Positions 44,016 to 53,245 are shown, numbered from the stretch's first letter. The stretch: DNA of 64,000 nt from CAWDLX01 sp963753485 (GCA_963753485.1 CAVWCL010000019.1:1-64000); one strand, 5' to 3'. Numbers and translations are program-made. The notes: generated from the sequence alone by a model not told the origin.

Positions 44016-44864
44016 GTGGGACCGTCCCCTTCGACCCGTCGCGGCGCGGCCGTCGTGACCGGAGCCGCACGCGGGCTCGGGCTGGCCATCGCCACCGCGC
44101 TGCATCGGGCCGGTTACGCGGTGTACCTGACCGATGTCGATGAGGAGGCGGCGCAGGCCGCGGCCCGACCGCTGAGCGGTTGGTCGGCGAAGCTGGATGT
44201 GCGCTATGAGGCGGCCTGCCGGGTCGTGGCCCACCGGGCGGCCGAGCACCTGGGCGGCTTGGCGCTCTGGGTCAACAACGCCGGTGTTCTCGCCACCGGT
44301 CCATCGTGGACCCACGACGAGGGGACCCGCCGCCGGCTGGTCGAGGTCAACACGCTCGGGACGATGAACGGCACGCTGGCAGCGCTCGAGGTGATGCGCG
44401 GCCGCGGTCGTGGCCACGTGGTCAATGTCGTGTCACTGGCCGGCCTGGTCCCGGCGCCGGGCGAGGCGGTCTACGCCGCCAGCAAGCACGCGGTGATCGC
44501 ATTCAGTGTGGCCGCCCTGGCCGAACTCCGGCTGGCCGGCGAGCGCCGGGTGCACGTCTCCTGCCTCTGCCCGGACGGGATCTGGACACCGATGCTGCAT
44601 GGCCGGCTGGATGACGCCGGCGCCGCCATCTCGTTCACCGGCACGCTGCTCAGCCCGGCCCGGGTGGGCCGGCGGGTGGTGCGGCTGGCCGCGCATCCCC
44701 GCCCGGTGGTCTCGCTGCCGCGCTGGCGTGGACTGCAGGTGCGGATCTTCGATATGTTTCCGCGGGCCAGCGTCCGACTGGCCAACGTCATCGTGGCCAC
44801 CGGCCGGGCTGGCCAACAGCGGCAGGCGAGACGGGTGCGCGACCGGAGTGGAGGCACCTCATGA
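44016..44864 (+). CDS. Short-chain dehydrogenase/reductase
   Basis: A 282-residue SDR. The cofactor loop is VVTGAARGLGLAIA, the NNAG motif is LALWVNNAGVLATG, and the catalytic Ser and Tyr-x-x-x-Lys are in VVNVVSLAGLVPAPG and AVYAASKHAVIAFS. It is NAD(P)-dependent; the substrate is unknown. GTG 44016 was chosen as start since it lies just before the conserved strand; an in-frame start at 43980 is possible. The stop overlaps the start of the next gene by ATGA, so it is co-translated with the ketopantoate reductase-like enzyme. Confidence 0.9.
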   Translation: MGPSPSTRRGAAVVTGAARGLGLAIATALHRAGYAVYLTDVDEEAAQAAARPLSGWSAKLDVRYEAACRVVAHRAAEHLGGLALWVNNAGVLATGPSWTHDEGTRRRLVEVNTLGTMNGTLAALEVMRGRGRGHVVNVVSLAGLVPAPGEAVYAASKHAVIAFSVAALAELRLAGERRVHVSCLCPDGIWTPMLHGRLDDAGAAISFTGTLLSPARVGRRVVRLAAHPRPVVSLPRWRGLQVRIFDMFPRASVRLANVIVATGRAGQQRQARRVRDRSGGTS

Positions 44865-45790
44865 AGATGGCCATGTTCGGTGCCGGCGGCGTCGGCGGGT
44901 ACTACGGTGCCCGGTTGGCCGCCGCCGGACACGAGATCCATCTGGTCGCCCGGGGCGAGCACCTGCAGGCCATCCGCACGCATGGCCTGCGAGTCCGAAG
45001 TGGACTCGGGGACCTCGAGGCGCACGTGCCCGCGACCGACGATCCGCATGAGATCGGGGCGTGTGACGCGGTGTTCTTCTGTGTCAAGTCCTACGACACC
45101 GTCGATGCCACCCGGGGCCTCGGCCCGTTGCTCCGCCCGGGTACCGCCGTGGTGTCGCTGCAGAACGGGGTCGACAACGAAGACAAGATCGCCGATGCGA
45201 TCGGCCGGGATCACGTGGTCGGCGGGGCCTCGTTCATCTTCGCCACTATGGCCGAGCCCGGCGTGATCGACCACACCGGTGGGCCCGCCAGTCTCGCCTT
45301 CGGCGAACTGGACGGCAACCGGTCCGACCGGGTGCTCGCGCTCGCCGAGGCCTGTGTCGGCGCCGGCGTCCCGGCCGACATTCCCGACGACATCACGGTG
45401 GTGCTCTGGGCCAAGTTCGCCTTCATCTGTGCCCAGGCCGGGATGACGGCGACCACCAGGCTGCCGATCGGGGACATCCGCGACTGCGAGCCGGCCTGGG
45501 CCATGTTCCGCGCGCTCGTCGAAGAGGTCGTCGCGGTGGGCCGGGCCGAGGGCGTCGCGCTGCCGGCGCAACTGGTCGACGCCCACCTGCGGGCGACCGC
45601 GGCGCTCGAGCCTCAGGGGCGATCGTCGCTGTATCACGACCTCGTCACCGGCCACCGGATGGAGCTGGACGCGCTGCATGGCACGGTCATCCGGCTCGCC
45701 GGCCGCCACGGCATACCAGTGCCGGCCACCACCGCCGTCTACGCGCTGCTCAGCCCGTGGGCGCTCCGGTCGCACCCCGCCACCGCGTAG
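44861..45790 (+). CDS. panE: Ketopantoate reductase-like enzyme
   Basis: A 309-residue NADPH-dependent reductase of the ApbA/PanE family, expected to reduce 2-dehydropantoate to pantoate for CoA synthesis or to act on a related 2-oxo acid. Motifs: N-terminal MFGAGGVGGYYGARLAAAGH with the GxGxxG loop, FFCVKSYDT, VSLQNGVDNEDKIADAIG, the catalytic-lysine helix WAKFAFICAQAGMTA, and the C-terminal SSLYHDLVTGHRMELDALHG with the conserved Ser, Asp and Glu. It overlaps the SDR gene by ATGA. Several paralogues exist in actinobacteria, so panE as a name is probable only. Confidence 0.82.
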   Translation: MKMAMFGAGGVGGYYGARLAAAGHEIHLVARGEHLQAIRTHGLRVRSGLGDLEAHVPATDDPHEIGACDAVFFCVKSYDTVDATRGLGPLLRPGTAVVSLQNGVDNEDKIADAIGRDHVVGGASFIFATMAEPGVIDHTGGPASLAFGELDGNRSDRVLALAEACVGAGVPADIPDDITVVLWAKFAFICAQAGMTATTRLPIGDIRDCEPAWAMFRALVEEVVAVGRAEGVALPAQLVDAHLRATAALEPQGRSSLYHDLVTGHRMELDALHGTVIRLAGRHGIPVPATTAVYALLSPWALRSHPATA

Positions 45791-45802
45791 GCCCCATCGT
45801 TG

Positions 45803-47158
45803 CTAGGCCCGGCGCGAAGGCGAGGTCCGTAGCGGGCCGGTGCGGTCGTCCCGGTACCGGTGGACGGGCCGGTCGCGCGGCTGGTACCTGGGCGGTGGCA
45901 ACGGGACCCCGCTCGGTCGGCGGGCACCGGTCACCTCGGCCAATGTGGTGGCGGCGGCCGAGGTCTGTGTCCGCACCGGATCTACGCCGGCCCGTTCCAG
46001 CATGGTGAAGGTTGCCCGCCGCTCGCGAGGGAGCACCAAGGTCACGACCGTGCCGAAATCGCCGGCGCGGGCCGTGCGGCCGGCCCGGTGCAGGTAGTCC
46101 TTGGCGTGCTTTGGCGGGTCGACGTGTACGACCAGGCTCACGGCGTCGACGTGGATACCGCGGGCGGCGACGTTCGTCGCCACCAGCACGTCCACCCGCC
46201 CCGTGCGGAACTCGATCAGTGTATGGGTGCGCAGTCGCTGGGTCTTGCCGCCGTGCAGAGCGCCGGCCCGTACCCCGACCCGGGCCAGCCGCTCGACCAA
46301 CTGGTCGACGGCGGCCTGGGTCTTGACGAACATGATGGTGCGGCCGCGACGGTTGGCGATGGCGGCGAGGACGTCAAACTTCTCGTGGGGCACGATCAGC
46401 AACGCGTGATGGGCCATGGTATCCACAGTGGCCACCGCGGCGTCGGTCTCATGGGTCACCGGATTGTGCATGAACCGGTCCACCAGCGAGTCGACGTCGC
46501 GATCCAAGGTCGCCGAGAAGAGCAGGCGCTGCGCCCGAGCCGGTGTCTGGCCCAGCAGCGCCGTCACCTCCGGCAGGAACCCCATGTCGGCCATCTGGTC
46601 CGCCTCGTCGAGCACCGTGACCGCCACCGCATCGAGCGAGCAGTATCCCTTGTCGATCAGATCGGCCAGGCGACCCGGTGTTGCCACCAGAACGTCCACG
46701 CCACGCTGAAGTGCTGAGATCTGCGGTCGGTAGGCCGACCCCCCGAACGCGGTCTTCGTGACCAGTCCCAACGCGCTGGCGAACGGCGCCAAGGCGTCGT
46801 TGACCTGCATCGCCAACTCCCGGGTCGGTACGAGTACGAGGCCCCGCGGGCGGCGGGCCGTGCCGCGGCCCTCGGCGGCGATGCGGGTGAGCATCGGCAG
46901 TCCGAATGCCAGTGTCTTGCCCGATCCGGTCCGGCCGCGGCCGAGCACGTCCCGGCCGGCCAGGGCGTCGGGGATGGTGGCTGCCTGGATCGGGAAGGCG
47001 ACGGTGATCCCGGCCCGTCCGAGGGTGCGGACAAGCGCGCGGGGAAGGCCGAGCGAGGCAAAGGCTGCCGCCGCGTCGTCTGGCTCCCGGTCCAGGTCGA
47101 GGATGGACGGAATCGGACGAGCGGCTTCGCGCAACGTCATGGTGGCGGACCTTTCCAT
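45803..47158 (-). CDS. DEAD-box RNA helicase
   Basis: A 451-residue RNA helicase with all motifs: Q motif (AFPIQAATIPDAL), motif I GRGRTGSGKT, Ia PTRELAMQV, II VLDEADQM, III FSATLDRD, IV TIMFVKTQ, V ATNVAARGIHVD and VI HRAGRTAR. Note that motif II is DEAD and VI ends in TAR. It unwinds short RNA duplexes, perhaps for ribosome assembly or cold response. The basic C-terminus (PPPRYQPRDRPVHRYRDDRT) may bind RNA. The start is ATG 47158; ATG 47140 is an alternative. The gene is convergent with the ketopantoate reductase gene. Confidence 0.93.
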   Translation of the reverse strand: MERSATMTLREAARPIPSILDLDREPDDAAAAFASLGLPRALVRTLGRAGITVAFPIQAATIPDALAGRDVLGRGRTGSGKTLAFGLPMLTRIAAEGRGTARRPRGLVLVPTRELAMQVNDALAPFASALGLVTKTAFGGSAYRPQISALQRGVDVLVATPGRLADLIDKGYCSLDAVAVTVLDEADQMADMGFLPEVTALLGQTPARAQRLLFSATLDRDVDSLVDRFMHNPVTHETDAAVATVDTMAHHALLIVPHEKFDVLAAIANRRGRTIMFVKTQAAVDQLVERLARVGVRAGALHGGKTQRLRTHTLIEFRTGRVDVLVATNVAARGIHVDAVSLVVHVDPPKHAKDYLHRAGRTARAGDFGTVVTLVLPRERRATFTMLERAGVDPVRTQTSAAATTLAEVTGARRPSGVPLPPPRYQPRDRPVHRYRDDRTGPLRTSPSRRA

Positions 47159-47299
47159 GGGACCTTCTCGGCCCCGGTCACGGCGAGCCGCGGTGACACG
47201 TGCAGGGGGATGGGCGGCCGGCGAGGCTCGTTGTCCGTGCGCCGACCGTAACGATACACGTCAGCCGTGCAGCGCCCGGCGTCGAGTGACCGGCACCAC

Positions 47300-48466
47300 C
47301 TACTGGTTACCGATGAAGCCGAACAGCGCCTTGAGGAAGTCGCCGGCGAGCAGATCCACCACGAGCCCGATGATCCCGATGAAGGCGAGCACCGAGATTG
47401 CGATCACGAGCGTCCGGGTGACCCAGTCCCGGCGCGGCGGGCGTGGTTCGTGGCCGGACTGTCCACGGGAGAGGATGAGTCCGGTCAGCGAGCCGGAGAG
47501 CTCGATGGGCGCCTCGGAGTTCGCGCTCGTCGGCAACCCTGTCTGTCCACCGTAGACAGTACCGTGGGTGCTCTGGTGGGGCAGGGCCACCGGCGTCGCG
47601 GCGAGCGCGGTGTTGGCCAGGGTCGGCTCGGCTTCCTGGTACCCGCCGCTCCAGTAGACCCCGCCGACCCCGGGCACGACCGGCACGGTGGGGGTCTCCA
47701 CCACCAGCGGCGGCGCGATCACGGGTGGGGTCGGCACCGGCGGCGGTGGCTCCGGCAGCGGCGGCGGTGGGGTCGGGATGGGCGAGGGTGGCAGCGGAGG
47801 CATGGGTGGCGGTGGCACCGGAGTCGGTACCGGTGACGGCGGGGCGGGCGGGGGTGGCACTGGGACCGGTGGGGTCGGTACCGGCGCCGGCATCGGCTCG
47901 GGGGGCTTGGGTGGTTCCGGCTTCGGGGGTTCGACCGGCTGGGGTGGTTCGACCGGCTGGGGTGGTTCGACCGGCTGGGGTGGTTCGACCGGGGGCCGCG
48001 GCTCGACGGGCGGCGGTGGCTCCGCCGGAGGTGGCGGCCCGGCGGGGGCCGGCTCGGTTGACGGTAGTTCAGCTGACGGTGGTTCGGACGACAGTGCCGG
48101 CTCGGCGCCGTTGGCGTCGGCCCTGGCCGCGGCCGAGCCCCGGATGAACGCGTCCACCCGGGGGCGCCGGAACGGGGTCGGCTCAGCTGCCGTGTCGCCG
48201 TCGGGCCGCGGTGCCTCCCACGACCGCGCGAACGCCTCCCATAAAACGTCCGGGTCGCTGGTCGTCGCCGGCCGCCGGGTGGGTAGTCCAGCGGCGGTCA
48301 GCGGCGGTGAGTGCGGACCGCGCAGCACGGTGGTCGGATCCTCCGGCTGCTCGGTGCCGGTCGGCCGCTCCGCGCCGATCTCCGCACCGCAGGTGCCGCA
48401 TCGGGTGACCTCCGCGCCCACCACCGACCCGCAGACCGCGCACCGGTGGTCGCTGCCGTTCTCCAT
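47300..48466 (-). CDS. Zinc-ribbon, Pro-rich, single-span membrane protein
   Basis: A 388-residue protein of three parts. Residues 1-35 form a zinc ribbon with two CxxC knuckles (HRCAVCGSVVGAEVTRCGTC). Residues 130-250 are Pro-rich, with the tandem unit PPQPVE encoded by an 18-base repeat in three copies near 47931-47993, followed by runs of PPPP and PVPTP. At the C-terminus is one membrane segment, TLVIAISVLAFIGIIGLVVD. The repeats are prone to change in length. The ribbon would be cytoplasmic and the chain a linker. No role is known; such proteins are frequent in Micromonosporaceae. Confidence 0.75.
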   Translation of the reverse strand: MENGSDHRCAVCGSVVGAEVTRCGTCGAEIGAERPTGTEQPEDPTTVLRGPHSPPLTAAGLPTRRPATTSDPDVLWEAFARSWEAPRPDGDTAAEPTPFRRPRVDAFIRGSAAARADANGAEPALSSEPPSAELPSTEPAPAGPPPPAEPPPPVEPRPPVEPPQPVEPPQPVEPPQPVEPPKPEPPKPPEPMPAPVPTPPVPVPPPPAPPSPVPTPVPPPPMPPLPPSPIPTPPPPLPEPPPPVPTPPVIAPPLVVETPTVPVVPGVGGVYWSGGYQEAEPTLANTALAATPVALPHQSTHGTVYGGQTGLPTSANSEAPIELSGSLTGLILSRGQSGHEPRPPRRDWVTRTLVIAISVLAFIGIIGLVVDLLAGDFLKALFGFIGNQ

Positions 48467-48680
48467 CGCCGCCTCCCTGATCGGCCCGCCCTACGACCGT
48501 CGCCCTACCGTGCCATATGTGAGCACGTCGCCGCAGCCTCAAACCAGTGCAGAGCACCCAACGCACCACTGAACCCGACACACCGGCGGCCTGGTCGATA
48601 CCGTCGGCCAGCATGGTCTGCCGGGTCGGCCGAAACGCGGATCGGCCGAAGCAGCCTCCGCCGGATCGGCGAGCGCCGGA

Positions 48681-50342
48681 TCAGCGGCGCCGCCACGGCA
48701 GCCGCCGGCGCCGTCGGCCGGCGACGCTCGGCAGCGTCGCCAGCACCGCCGACGGCAGCGGGGCGGCGCTACCAGTCGGATCGATCTTGGTCGGGTCCGC
48801 CGTGCCGGTCGGGGTCGGAGTCGGGGTCACGGTGCCGCTCGAGTCCGTGGCCCCGGTCGTCCTCACGGTGTCGTTGGCGACCGCGGCAGCGGCCGGGCTC
48901 GCGCTCGGTGTCGCGGTCGGCTCGGGTGTGTCCGTCGGGGCCGGGGTCGGCGTCGCCTCAGGGTCCGGCGTCGCGGTCGCGGTCGGCTCGGGGGTCGCCG
49001 TGGCGGTGGGCTCGGGGGTCGCCGTGGCGGTGGGCTCGGGGGTCGCCGTGGCGGTCGGCGTCGGGGTGGGGGTCGCGGTCGGCGTCGGGGTTGGGGTCGG
49101 GGTCGGGGATGGGGTCGGGGTCGGGGTCGGCACGACCGGCACCGCCACCGCTGGCACGACCCGGGTGGCGCCGAAGTACTCGGTCCACCAGATCGGCGAC
49201 ACCTTGACCCGCTCGCCGAAGGTCGGCGCGTGCACCATCCGACCGTTGCCGATGTAAATGGCCACGTGATGGATCTGGTGCCAGTCCGACCGGTCGGTGC
49301 TGAAGAAGAGCAGATCTCCGGGGAGCAGCTGGCTCACCAGCACCGGTATGCCGGCGCCGTACTGGTCGCGCGAGATCCGGGGCAGGTGTACCCCGACCGA
49401 GCGGTAGGCGGCAAGCGCCAAACCTGAGCAGTCGTACGAGTTCGGGCCCTCGGCCGCCCACTCGTACGGCTTACCCAGCTGGCTGAGGGCGAACGAGACG
49501 GCGGCCTGGGCGGCCGGCGCCGCCACCGCCCCGTTGACCGCCGTGGCCAGTCCCCGGCTCGTCGAGAGGCTGGACTCGTAGGCGTCGCGAGCCGCCTCGG
49601 CCGCGCTGAGCAGGCTGGCGTTGCGGCTCTGCAGGATGGCGAGCGCGGTGGTACGCAGCCGGAACTGCTCGGCGACGATGTCCCGGCGGCTCTGCAGCTC
49701 GTCCTGCGCCGCCTGCGCCGCGTCCAGCGCCGCGTGGGTCGACTGCTCGGCCGCCTCGGCGGCCCGCAGGTCATGCAGCACCGTGTCGCGCCCCGCCGGC
49801 CGCGAAGCCGGGCTGAGCTGGCCGGGCAACGCCGGCGCGATGAGGCTGAGCTGCTGCAGGTCGTCGGCGTAGCCGTCGAACGGGCCGAGCGCGGCGGCGT
49901 CCTGATACACCTTGGTCGCGATCGCCGCGGCCTGTGCCTTCACCGCATCCAGGTCGGCCGAGGCGGACACCCATTGCGTGCGGGCGTTGTCGGTGATCGC
50001 CCTGGCCGCATTCAGTTGATCATTGAAGTCTTTGAGTTGCTCGCCGAGGCGCTCGGTGTCGCTCGAGGCGGCGAAGATCTCGGCGGCCAAGGGCCCCACG
50101 ACATCGCTCGGTGCCGGCGTGACGGGCTGCGCCACCGGCGGCATGGTCAGGGGGGCGTCCGGCACCGGGGTGGCGCCCGAGTCCGGCGCCTTCGCGGGCA
50201 CCCGGGTCGCCGGGCCCGCCGCGGCGGACTGCGAGCCAGCAGCGACGATGCCGATGGCGATGGTGGCCGCGGCGGCCGCGTGGGTGATCCAGCGCAACCG
50301 CCAGCGCCGACCCAGGCGCGAGCGCCGTGCCAACTTGTACAC
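48681..50342 (-). CDS. NlpC/P60 family cell-wall hydrolase
   Basis: A 553-residue secreted endopeptidase. The signal peptide covers ITHAAAAATIAIGIVAAGSQ SAAA. Residues 90-270 are coiled coil (ASSDTERLGEQLKDFNDQLN and following), which in RipA-type proteins restrains the enzyme. The NlpC/P60 domain has the catalytic Cys in NSYDCSGLALAAYRSVGVHL, His in WHQIHHVAIYIGNGRMVHAP, and the usual LLPGDLLFF. The tail is a Pro-Thr-rich chain with TATPEPTA repeated three or more times and a basic end. It probably cuts peptidoglycan stem peptides in cell division. It is divergent from mqnE. Confidence 0.92.
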   Translation of the reverse strand: MYKLARRSRLGRRWRLRWITHAAAAATIAIGIVAAGSQSAAAGPATRVPAKAPDSGATPVPDAPLTMPPVAQPVTPAPSDVVGPLAAEIFAASSDTERLGEQLKDFNDQLNAARAITDNARTQWVSASADLDAVKAQAAAIATKVYQDAAALGPFDGYADDLQQLSLIAPALPGQLSPASRPAGRDTVLHDLRAAEAAEQSTHAALDAAQAAQDELQSRRDIVAEQFRLRTTALAILQSRNASLLSAAEAARDAYESSLSTSRGLATAVNGAVAAPAAQAAVSFALSQLGKPYEWAAEGPNSYDCSGLALAAYRSVGVHLPRISRDQYGAGIPVLVSQLLPGDLLFFSTDRSDWHQIHHVAIYIGNGRMVHAPTFGERVKVSPIWWTEYFGATRVVPAVAVPVVPTPTPTPSPTPTPTPTPTATPTPTPTATATPEPTATATPEPTATATPEPTATATPDPEATPTPAPTDTPEPTATPSASPAAAAVANDTVRTTGATDSSGTVTPTPTPTGTADPTKIDPTGSAAPLPSAVLATLPSVAGRRRRRLPWRRR

Positions 50343-50568
50343 GTTTGCCTCGTTCCTCGCCAGCCAGGCGCGCCGTCCGCGTCCGCTCCTGGCGCCCTTA
50401 TCGGTCGTACCTCATCGACGCCGCCGATGTCGACCCTGTACGACAACAATCTGCGTACGCGGCCGCGGTGAGCTTCGTCGATGACCCGATTCCCACCGCC
50501 GAGGGGATATCTGGCCGACGTAGGCTCGATGGCACAGTGCGCCGGTGCTCGGCGGGAGGGTGGAATCG

Positions 50569-51741
50569 ATGGCGGACCTGGGTTGGCAGCGCGAGATCGA
50601 GGCGAAGGTGTTCGGCGGCGAACGTCTCACCCGCGCCGACGGTGAGGCCCTCTACGCCTGTGACGACCTGTCCTTCCTGGGCCGGCTCGCCCATAACCGC
50701 CGCACCGAGCTCAACGGCGACCGGGTGATGTTCAACATCAACCGGCATCTGAACCTGACCAACGTGTGCAGCGCCTCCTGCGCGTACTGCTCCTTCCAGC
50801 GCAAGCCCGGCGAGAAGGCGGCGTACACGATGCGGGTGCAGGAGGCGGTGGCGAAGGCGAAGGAGATGGAAGGTGAGCAGCTCACCGAGCTGCACATCGT
50901 CAACGGCCTGCATCCGACGCTACCCTGGCGCTACTACCCCCGGGTGCTGCGCGAGTTGAAGGCCGCCCTGCCGGGGGTGTCGCTCAAGTGCTTCACCGCC
51001 ACCGAGGTGCACTGGTTCGAGAAGATCTCCGGCCGGCCGGCCGACGAGATCCTCGATGAGCTCATCGACGCCGGGCTCGACTCGCTCACCGGTGGCGGCG
51101 CGGAGATCTTCGACTGGGAGATCCGCCAGCAGATCGTCGACCACGCCACCCACTGGGAGGACTGGTCGCGCATTCACCGGCTCGCGCACGCCAAGGGCCT
51201 GCGCACGCCGGCCACCATGCTCTACGGGCACATCGAGGAGCCCCGCCACCGGGTCGACCATGTCTTGCGCCTGCGCGAGCTGCAGGACGAGACCGGTGGG
51301 TTCGTGGTCTTCATTCCGCTGCGCTACCAGCACGACTTCGTCGACTCGGCCGACGGAGTCGTGCGCAACCGGCTACAGGCGAGCACCACCATGGCGTCGC
51401 CGGCCGAGTCGTTGAAGACCTTCGCCGTCTCCCGGCTGCTCTGGGACAACGTGGCGCATGTCAAGTGTTTCTGGGTGATGCACGGGCTGTCGCTGGCCCA
51501 GCTGTCGCTCAACTTCGGCGTGGACGACCTCGACGGCTCCGTGGTCGAGTACAAGATCACGCATGACGCGGACGCCTACGGTACGCCGGCGACGATGCAC
51601 CGCGAGGACCTGCTCACGCTGATCTGGGACGCCGGGTTCCGGCCGGTCGAGCGGAACACCCGCTATCAGGTCGTCCGGGAGTACGACTCGCCGCCGACGC
51701 TCGCGCAGCGACGGGCGCAGCCGCAGCAGGTCTGGGCGTAA
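50569..51741 (+). CDS. mqnE: Aminofutalosine synthase MqnE
   Basis: A 390-residue radical SAM enzyme that joins 3-[(1-carboxyvinyl)oxy]benzoate and the adenosyl group, giving aminofutalosine in menaquinone synthesis. The cluster motif Cys-x3-Cys-x2-Cys is TNVCSASCAYCSFQRKP (Cys67, Cys71, Cys74). Later stretches are EGEQLTELHIVNGLHPTLPW, ALPGVSLKCFTATEVHWFEK and the C-terminal GFRPVERNTRYQVVREYDSP. ATG 50569 has the site GGCGGGAGGG 8 bases upstream. MqnA (58880) and the mqnL/mqnP/ubiX genes are also in the window; MqnC and MqnD are not seen and must lie elsewhere. Confidence 0.94.
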   Translation: MADLGWQREIEAKVFGGERLTRADGEALYACDDLSFLGRLAHNRRTELNGDRVMFNINRHLNLTNVCSASCAYCSFQRKPGEKAAYTMRVQEAVAKAKEMEGEQLTELHIVNGLHPTLPWRYYPRVLRELKAALPGVSLKCFTATEVHWFEKISGRPADEILDELIDAGLDSLTGGGAEIFDWEIRQQIVDHATHWEDWSRIHRLAHAKGLRTPATMLYGHIEEPRHRVDHVLRLRELQDETGGFVVFIPLRYQHDFVDSADGVVRNRLQASTTMASPAESLKTFAVSRLLWDNVAHVKCFWVMHGLSLAQLSLNFGVDDLDGSVVEYKITHDADAYGTPATMHREDLLTLIWDAGFRPVERNTRYQVVREYDSPPTLAQRRAQPQQVWA

Positions 51742-51776
51742 GCGGTGGGTCGAACCCGCCCTAGAACGGGGCCGCA

Positions 51777-52070
51777 GTGAGCCCGGCGCTGAAGTACTCG
51801 CTCGGCCGGGTCGGCATCTTCGTGGCCTGCGCGGTGCCGGCCCTGTTCCTGCTGCCCAGCGAGCTCAACGGATTCCTCAAGCTCATCATCGCGCTGGTAG
51901 CCTCGGCGATCCTGTCGTTCTTCCTGCTGCGGCGCTGGCGCGACGAGGTGGCCGACTCCATGTCGGCCACCGCCCGCCGGCGCGGGGCCGCCCGCCGGCG
52001 GTTGCGGGCCGCGCTCGCCGGCGACGAGGAACCAGCCGATGCGCAGCCCCGGGAGGACGGCTCCGACTGA
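51777..52070 (+). CDS. DUF4229 membrane protein
   Basis: A 97-residue protein starting at GTG 51777 with two membrane helices (YSLGRVGIFVACAVPALFLL, then LKLIIALVASAILSFFLLRR) and a basic, helical C-terminus (ADSMSATARRRGAARRRLRA). This is DUF4229, found next to mqnE and other menaquinone genes in actinobacteria; the function is unknown. It follows mqnE after 35 bases on the same strand, so a role in the same pathway or membrane step is possible. Confidence 0.85.
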   Translation: MSPALKYSLGRVGIFVACAVPALFLLPSELNGFLKLIIALVASAILSFFLLRRWRDEVADSMSATARRRGAARRRLRAALAGDEEPADAQPREDGSD

Positions 52071-52082
52071 CCCGACGGCGGC

Positions 52083-52205
52083 CCGGTGCGGTAGCGTTCG
52101 TTCGACCACCCCGCAGCGAAGTCGGTGTGACTCCGACGCTGTCCCGCAACTGTGAATCCCGTACCGGGATGAGCCAGGTCGCCTGCGGAGCGGTCGCGAA
52201 CAAGC
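52083..52205 (+). promoter_or_regulatory. Cobalamin riboswitch
   Basis: The conserved parts of the adenosylcobalamin riboswitch are in the right order: GGTGCGGTAGCG at the start, GTCGGTGTGACTCCGACGCT with the L4 loop, GTCCCGCAACTGTGAA, and the B12 box-like GAGCCAGGTCGCCTGC near 52170. It precedes btuF, btuC and btuD. The vitamin would turn down synthesis of its own uptake system. The following hairpin at 52246-52280 is the likely expression platform. Confidence 0.9.
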
Positions 52206-52245
52206 GCTCTCGAGGAAGAGTGCCTCGCGGACATGCGCCCGGTGG

Positions 52246-52280
52246 CTCCTGTCGGCGAAGCAGCCCTCGACCGACAGGAG
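52246..52280 (+). promoter_or_regulatory. Hairpin that covers the btuF ribosome site
   Basis: CTCCTGTCGG (52246-52255) and CCGACAGGAG (52271-52280) are perfectly complementary over 10 bases with a 15-base loop. The right arm contains most of AGGAGG (52276-52281), the ribosome site of btuF at ATG 52286. If the hairpin forms, translation is blocked. So the riboswitch above most likely acts on translation and not on termination. Confidence 0.65.
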
Positions 52281-52285
52281 GACTG

Positions 52286-53218
52286 ATGAGACGTTTCCGC
52301 AAACTGCTGCCGGCCCAGCTGCCGACCCTGCTGCCGGCCCTGCTCGCCGCGGCCGCGATGTCGGCCTGCGCGTCCACGTCGGACAATGGGCCGGCGCCAT
52401 CCTCGACCGGGGCCGCGTTCCCGGTCACCGTGGGATCGGTCACGCTGGCGGCGCGGCCCCAGCGCATCGTCTCGCTCGCCCCGACCACCACCGAGATGCT
52501 CTTCGCCGTGGATGCCGGTACGCAGGTCGTCGCCGTCGACGACTTCTCCAACTATCCGGCGAACGCACCGAAGACCAACCTGTCGGGGTACAAGCCCAAC
52601 GTCGAGGCGATCGCCAGCTACCGCCCCGACCTGGTGGTCGTCTCCGATGACACCAACAAGATCGTGTCGCAGCTGGCCACGCTCAAGATTCCCGCGTACC
52701 TGGCGCCGGCCGCGAAGACCCTCGACAACTCGTACGCCGAAATCACCGATCTGGGCAGACTCACCGGGCACACCGCCCAGGCGACCGCCGTGGTCGCCCG
52801 GATGCGGGCGGACATCGCCAAGCTGGTCAAGGATATGCCGGCGCACCGGGCACTGAGCTACTACTACGAACTCGACCAGACCTACTACTCGGTCACCTCG
52901 GCCACCTTCATCGGGTCGTTGTTCGCCATGGCGGGGCTGACCAACATCGCCGACCCGTCGGGCACCGCCACGAACGCCTACCCGCAGCTGTCGGCGGAGG
53001 TCATCGTCGCCCGCAACCCTGACCTGATCTTCCTCGCCGACACCACGTGCTGCGCGCAGTCCGCCGACACGGTCGCCCGGCGGGCCGGCTGGTCGGGCAT
53101 CGCGGCGGTCCGCACCGGCCAGGTGATCGCGCTCGACGACGACATCGCGTCCCGGTGGGGCCCGCGGGTGGTGGACCTGCTTCGCGCCATCACCGACGCG
53201 GTCACCGCCGCCCGCTGA
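52286..53218 (+). CDS. btuF: Cobalamin ABC transporter substrate-binding lipoprotein
   Basis: A 310-residue periplasmic-binding-type protein anchored as a lipoprotein (AAAMSACASTS, Cys about 25). It has the class III fold with a rigid middle helix: PQRIVSLAPTTTEMLFAVDA, YKPNVEAIASYRPDLVVVSD, the helix ITDLGRLTGHTAQATAVVAR, then LIFLADTTCCAQSADTVARR. The riboswitch upstream and the btuC/btuD genes downstream show that corrinoids are the ligand. ATG 52286 lies 4 bases after AGGAGG. A 17-bp inverted repeat follows before btuC. Confidence 0.93.
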   Translation: MRRFRKLLPAQLPTLLPALLAAAAMSACASTSDNGPAPSSTGAAFPVTVGSVTLAARPQRIVSLAPTTTEMLFAVDAGTQVVAVDDFSNYPANAPKTNLSGYKPNVEAIASYRPDLVVVSDDTNKIVSQLATLKIPAYLAPAAKTLDNSYAEITDLGRLTGHTAQATAVVARMRADIAKLVKDMPAHRALSYYYELDQTYYSVTSATFIGSLFAMAGLTNIADPSGTATNAYPQLSAEVIVARNPDLIFLADTTCCAQSADTVARRAGWSGIAAVRTGQVIALDDDIASRWGPRVVDLLRAITDAVTAAR

Positions 53219-53245
53219 CCCGCCGCCCCCTCCTTCCGCCTCTTC

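Noticed and set aside
47688..48572. Long Gly-rich plus-strand frame
   Set aside because: It is the complement of the Pro-rich coding region of the zinc-ribbon protein; the Gly runs follow from the repeats.
48967..49140. CRISPR-like repeated sequence
   Set aside because: The repeats are in-frame codons for TATPEPTA and PTP units of the NlpC/P60 tail, with no spacers.
48547..49257. Plus-strand frame rich in Val and Gly dipeptides
   Set aside because: It mirrors the Pro-Thr tail of the NlpC/P60 protein on the other strand.
50343..50568. c-di-AMP (ydaO) riboswitch before the NlpC/P60 gene
   Set aside because: Such switches precede some actinobacterial cell-wall hydrolases, but the conserved motifs are not visible here.
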